In this document: positions 6,556-9,576 of the stretch, piece after piece
How positions within the stretch are numbered: position 1 is the stretch's first letter
Layout: each line of letters begins with the position of its first letter
From: Bacteroidota bacterium
GTDB lineage: Bacteria > Bacteroidota > Bacteroidia > Bacteroidales > F082
Direction of reading: 5' to 3'
DNA length: 9,576 nt
Assembly (NCBI GenBank): GCA_002686705.1
Contig: NYYH01000070.1
Location: forward strand, 1-9,576
The notes under the pieces: model-generated
Told to the model about the DNA's origin: nothing
What the model saw: only the letters and a program-made list of their open reading frames with translations
Databases searched by the model: none
Position numbers and translations under genes: made by a program

Positions 6556-6630
6556 GAAGAGAGGGGATGGAACAAAAGAGCCCTTTTCGTATCTTGAGAA
6601 CATCCTACCTCTCTACTAAGGGGGTGATTT
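6556..6630 (+). repeat. Diverged intergenic repeat, copy B (with strong potential RNA hairpin)
   Basis: This is the same-orientation partner of copy A at 617-690. It can form an 11-bp stem, GAGAGGGGATG (6559-6569) with CATCC (6601-6605) and CCTCTC (6608-6613), around a TA bulge, enclosing a second hairpin AAAAG (6574-6578)/CTTTT (6583-6587). A TATAAT hexamer lies about 20 bases upstream at 6534-6539, so a small RNA or 5' leader of the MFS gene is possible. Similarity to copy A may continue weakly to about 6660. The family is not recognised. Confidence 0.5.
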
Positions 6631-6763
6631 GAGTGTTATGACTAACTCATAGCTTGGACCAATTAATATGTGGAAGGACAACAGCAATTCATTTGTGTTA
6701 TTTGGAGTGATATTTCTTAATCATAAACAATCGGCTATTTTCAAAAATAATCTTCAATAATCA

Positions 6764-7957
6764 TTGCCCAAATTAACCTCAAACAAACTACTTCTTTCCG
6801 CCTGCTGTGTCACACATGGAGTGCAGGACGGCCTTTCGTCCTCAGTTTACGTGATGCTACCAATACTCGCACAGCATTTTGGTCTTGGATACATGCAGAT
6901 CGGGTTGATTCGGGCCACACACAGTGGTGCGATGTGGCTTCTTGAGATTCCTGCCGGAATCCTTTCCGAACGTTTCGGGGAAAGACGACTCCTAGTGCTT
7001 GGGCTTGTGGGCGCGGGAACCGGCTACTTCGCATTATCTTTTGTAGTTGGATTCCAAGGAGTTTTGCTGGCCTTGTTTGTAGCTGGCTGTGGAGCCGCAT
7101 TCCAACACTCTTTGTGCTCATCCCTGATCAGTCAGTCTTTCAGAGAATTTGAACACCGTATTGCTCTTGGAAGCTACAACGCTAGCGGAGAGATCGGAAA
7201 ACTGGCCTTCACCCTGACGGCAAGTCTTCTACTCGGTATAGGTTTCGGTTGGCAAAGTATCACTCTTGGATATGGTTTGTTGGCGGCTTTGGTTGCATTG
7301 ACGATCTGGATCCTGCTGGGAGTAGAACGTACTAGAGCATTTCCTGTTATGAAATCAAAGGATGTTAAAAGGAGCAACAGCTGGGGGATCAAGGATCAAC
7401 TTGGCTTTGGCACTCTGGCGGCCATCGTATTTCTCGACATTTTGGTTCAAGACGGATTCCTCGTGTTTATTGCTTTCGTGATGATCGAAAAACAGGTTTC
7501 AACTGGATTGGTTGCATTCGCAGTGGCAGCAACACTCAGCGGCGGAGTCTGCGGCAAATTTGCTGGAGGTTTCCTTGCAGCCCGTTTGGGGGTTATCCGA
7601 TCACTGATTTTATTCGAACTACTTACAGCAACAGGAATCTTGCTGGTGCTATTCGCACCGGGAAACGTTTCTTTTTTCCTCCTGCCGATGGTGGGTGTAT
7701 TTCTGCAGGGCTCATCCTCAATCACTTATGGCACTGTCAGCAATCTAGTCCATGAACAGCGACAATCACGCGGGTTCGCAATTATCTACACCATTGCTAA
7801 CGCAGCAGCTGTCATAGGTCCGATCATTTTTGGTTTGATTGGTGATAGTCTTGGATTCAAGTTTACGATGACGATAATGGTCTTTCTAATTCTTGTTCCT
7901 TTGCCTCTTTGTTTTCCACTGAACTTGGCTTTGAAGAGGAATACTCTTAATTTATGA
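6764..7957 (+). CDS. MFS transporter, resembling the fosmidomycin-resistance (FSR) group
   Basis: This 397-residue protein has about twelve hydrophobic segments in two halves joined by a polar loop (about 188-208, rich in Arg/Lys/Ser). The start of the first half (THGVQDG, then LPILAQHFGLGYMQIGLIR) resembles the FSR-like pattern HxxxD ... LLPxLxxxFxLSYxQxGL, and GILSERFGERR (65-75) is the MFS motif A loop between segments 2 and 3. It probably exports a small molecule by proton antiport from the inner membrane; the substrate is unknown. The start is TTG at 6764, directly after an in-frame TAA at 6758-6760, with no ribosome-binding site, and the first ATG is far inside segment 1. The gene is close to 50% GC, much higher than the operon to its left, which suggests a different origin. 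It converges on the exporter gene to its right with a gap of 28 bases. Confidence 0.85.
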   Translation: MPKLTSNKLLLSACCVTHGVQDGLSSSVYVMLPILAQHFGLGYMQIGLIRATHSGAMWLLEIPAGILSERFGERRLLVLGLVGAGTGYFALSFVVGFQGVLLALFVAGCGAAFQHSLCSSLISQSFREFEHRIALGSYNASGEIGKLAFTLTASLLLGIGFGWQSITLGYGLLAALVALTIWILLGVERTRAFPVMKSKDVKRSNSWGIKDQLGFGTLAAIVFLDILVQDGFLVFIAFVMIEKQVSTGLVAFAVAATLSGGVCGKFAGGFLAARLGVIRSLILFELLTATGILLVLFAPGNVSFFLLPMVGVFLQGSSSITYGTVSNLVHEQRQSRGFAIIYTIANAAAVIGPIIFGLIGDSLGFKFTMTIMVFLILVPLPLCFPLNLALKRNTLNL

Positions 7958-7971
7958 TAAAAATAATTCAG

Positions 7972-7989
7972 TTGAAAAATCATTTTCAA
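7972..7989. terminator. Small hairpin between convergent MFS genes
   Basis: TTGAAAA (7972-7978) and TTTTCAA (7983-7989) form a 7-bp stem around ATCA, in the gap between the two convergent genes and overlapping the stop of the minus-strand gene. No clean T-run follows on either strand, so it is at best a weak bidirectional terminator. Confidence 0.2.
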
Positions 7990-9244
7990 TCTGATGGCAA
8001 TAACTGTGGTGCAATAATTTCTGGCCACAATCGACAAACAAATATCAACAAAAAAAACCCTTCTGCTGTTGAAACTAATATGGCTAGTTCAGTGCCTAAC
8101 CAGTTAGCGAGAAGGCCAATGTGTAAAATACCAACTGTATTTAAACCAATACTGGCTGTTAACAAACCCATCATACGACCTCTAGCCACCAGAGGAGTAC
8201 AAAACATAATCAGTGTGGCCTGCATTGCCGAGAAGCATCCCCATCCGACACCAGTAAAAAACATACATATCACAGTGGAAACAAAATCGGAAGATTGAGC
8301 AAAAGAAAACCCCATTAGTAGAAACAAAAAAACTCCATATGTATAAAATTTTCGATATAAATTAATCCTAGTTATTGACACAATCACTAGAGAGCTAATT
8401 ATAGCTCCAAGACCTTCAGTGCTAACAAGTAAGCCTATTAAAAATGGGCTAAGCTCTAGTACTTCTTTCCCAATAACGGGTATCAGTGACACAAACGGGA
8501 ATCCCAACAAATTAAAAAAATCGTAACAGCTAAAATACCTTTCAGAGTTCGGTCCTTTCTGAGCAATATAAGACCATTGGTAAGTTCAGTTAAGATACCC
8601 TCTTGATTACTAGCTAACTTTATGCCTGCGGTTTTGGTTCCAAAGATCGTAACTAGGAATGACAGTAAATAAATTATTGCTCCTAAAAAAAATACACCTT
8701 CAATTCCATAATATTCCAAGAATAAACCGCCTAAGAATGGACCAAGAAAACGAGTAAAATTACTAGTCAATGAGTCAAGAGTCATTGCAGTACCAATTTG
8801 TTCAGGCTTAACAACATCGGCAAAAAGTGTTCTACGTAAAGGATTGTCAAGTGCCCAAAGAATCCCGTTGAAAATTACACTTGTACAAATAAGCCAGAAT
8901 GATATTTGCCCAAAATATATTTCAAGACCATAGAAAAAGGAGGCGAAAGCCATTAAGAATAATATGATAATGAGTCCTAACCGTCGGTTTATACGCTCTA
9001 CTATTGCACCTGATAGGAAGCCTAGGAAAAGCATTGGTAAAAAACGCAGAGTAACCATAAGAGCTACATAAAATGGCGAAGCTGTCATATCAAACACAAC
9101 TATGCCAACAGCCAAAAGTTCCAACCATCTTAAAATGTTAAGTATCCCACCAACAAACCAGAGTGAAAGAAATTCTGAATTACGGCTGAGTTTAGAGGCA
9201 TTCTCAGTTTTCCTAAAACTTTCACCTATCTGAGACTCATTCAT
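7986..9244 (-). pseudogene. MFS_3 family (EntS-like) exporter, split by a -1 frameshift
   Basis: Two overlapping minus-strand frames make one protein of about 420 residues. The first (9244-8483) begins MNESQIGESFRK and carries the MFS motif A region GFLSGAIVERINRR and the MFS_3 signature around DNPLRRTLFADVVKPEQIGT and FLGPFLGGL. It ends abruptly with CWDSRLCH. The second frame (to 7986) has only a TTG start at 8508-8510 and carries the second half (LGFPFVSLIPVIG, FTGVGWGCFSAMQATLIM, RGRMMGLL). At the run of seven T (8514-8520 on the minus strand), one extra base restores the sequence TIFFNLLGFPFVSL, typical of the family. The product would be a 12-segment inner-membrane drug or siderophore-type exporter. 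A recent indel or a sequencing error is most likely; programmed slippage is considered under findings. Confidence 0.82.
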
Positions 9245-9256
9245 ATTCTTCGAATC

Positions 9257-9284
9257 TAAATAATATATAAAAAAGAGAAGTCAA
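9257..9284 (-). promoter_or_regulatory. Weak candidate promoter of the MFS_3 gene
   Basis: On the minus strand TTGACT (9279-9284) is followed after 16 bases by TATTTA (9257-9262). The start would fall only a few bases before the ATG at 9242-9244, giving an almost leaderless message, which fits the lack of a ribosome-binding site. The -10 match is poor and the region is AT-rich. Confidence 0.25.
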
Positions 9285-9363
9285 TCATGATATTTCTCTA
9301 TAATTAAAATGAGAAAAAATATAAAGCTTAGAATTTAACATTAAAATGAAATACAAACCAACC

Positions 9364-9388
9364 AGACAAAAGCAGAATTTGTCTTTTT
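9364..9388 (+). terminator. Terminator-like hairpin with T-run, plus strand
   Basis: AGACAAA (9364-9370) pairs perfectly with TTTGTCT (9378-9384) around a 7-base loop and is followed by T to 9388. The form is that of an intrinsic terminator, though the stem is AT-rich. No plus-strand gene precedes it in the window, so its role is unclear. Confidence 0.3.
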
Positions 9389-9423
9389 AGGGAAAATGTT
9401 TAAAAAGGGTATATTCTAACTAT

Positions 9424-9576
9424 TTAAGCTATGTCAGGATTATGATAGTTCCATTTCTTGCAGAATGTGCAAAGACGATGGTTATGGAGTTATAACTGAA
9501 TCTGGTGTATGAGGTCTTGAAAAGAGGCGGCGTATCTGGTTGATTTAATGTTCCCTAACATCCAACCAACCAAGAA
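9424..9576 (-). pseudogene. Possible C-terminal fragment of an unrecognised protein at the right edge
   Basis: A minus-strand frame enters from the right edge with 28 open codons (FLVGWMLGNIKSTRYAASFQ, then DLIHQIQL) to a TAA at 9490-9492. It then continues in the same frame for 21 more codons, including CTFCKKW, to a TAA at 9424-9426. It could be the tail of a gene lying to the right, perhaps with an in-frame nonsense mutation, or a chance frame. No family is recognised. Confidence 0.2.

Larger units (their letters stand above)
6373..6763. other. 390-bp divergent intergenic region
   Basis: It separates the leftward operon from the rightward MFS gene. It holds the operon promoter and palindrome (6400-6459), a possible plus-strand -10 TATAAT at 6534-6539 with only a poor -35 near 6511, repeat copy B (6556-6630), and about 130 bp (6631-6763) in which I see no gene or ribosome binding site. 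The composition shifts from very AT-rich to more balanced near 6545. Confidence 0.5.
9245..9576. other. 330-bp right-edge stretch without a recognisable gene
   Basis: This stretch contains the weak promoter of the MFS_3 gene, a plus-strand terminator-like hairpin (9364-9388) and a minus-strand open fragment entering from the right edge (9424-9576). Nothing else is recognisable. Confidence 0.45.

Noticed and set aside
6810..7725. Minus-strand frames of 72-103 codons opposite the MFS gene
   Set aside because: They are antisense to a well-supported membrane transporter and show no membrane or domain pattern of their own.
7954..8298. 114-codon plus-strand frame overlapping the end of the MFS gene
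   Set aside because: It is antisense to the second half of the MFS_3 exporter, whose motifs are clear; this frame is low-complexity and lacks a ribosome-binding site.
7986..8510. Second half of the MFS_3 protein as an independent gene
   Set aside because: Its only start is a TTG inside the junction and it begins in the middle of the family's conserved sequence, so it is part of the split gene.
1..9576. CRISPR array, toxin-antitoxin pair, retron or other defence system
   Set aside because: I saw no regularly spaced repeats with spacers, no small paired toxin/antitoxin frames and no reverse transcriptase, nuclease or helicase motifs.

Overview
This window looks like an accessory region of a Gram-negative bacterium. 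The evidence is a secreted solute-binding protein with a cleavable signal peptide and no lipobox, plus inner-membrane ABC and MFS transporters. I cannot name the species. Base composition is patchy. The left 0.8 kb is mixed, the block at about 0.8-6.5 kb is very AT-rich (some lines near 25% GC by eye), the gene at 6.76-7.96 kb is near 50% GC, and the right 1.6 kb is intermediate. This patchiness suggests assembly from pieces of different origin.

Left end (1-820): the first 86 bases, read on the minus strand, encode the N-terminus of a tyrosine-recombinase integrase that runs off the left edge. About 180 bp away, at 265-309, lies the 3' part of a tRNA-Met(CAT) gene, from the anticodon loop to CCA, with no matching 5' half. 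This is the expected scar at one end of an integrative element inserted in a tRNA gene, so the element body should lie to the left and the original chromosome to the right. Between the scar and 820 there are only decayed or unexplained sequences, including one copy (A) of a diverged repeat.

Operon (821-6372, minus strand): five tightly packed genes read right to left. They are a class III PLP aminotransferase, a MalG-type permease, a periplasmic family 1 solute-binding protein, a MalF-type permease and a MalK/UgpC-type ATPase. Together they form a complete carbohydrate-type (CUT1-like) importer with one enzyme. The aminotransferase in first position suggests that the imported compound, or its breakdown product, carries or acquires an amino group. 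A -35-like TTGACA, a candidate -10 and a 16-bp palindrome lie upstream of the aminotransferase. One copy of the diverged repeat lies on each side of the AT-rich block (A at about 617-690, B at about 6556-6630, same orientation).

Right part (6764-9576): a plus-strand MFS transporter resembling the fosmidomycin-resistance (FSR) group converges on a minus-strand MFS_3 (EntS-like) exporter. The exporter is split into two frames at a run of seven T. The split is most simply a one-base indel or sequencing error, but the site also matches a U UUU UUA slippery heptamer in the correct -1 frame. The last 330 bp hold no gene I can recognise.

I did not find a clear new defence or biosynthetic system. 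The points most worth following up are the integrase/tRNA scar, the repeat pair bracketing the AT-rich operon, the unassigned importer with aminotransferase, and the frameshifted exporter.
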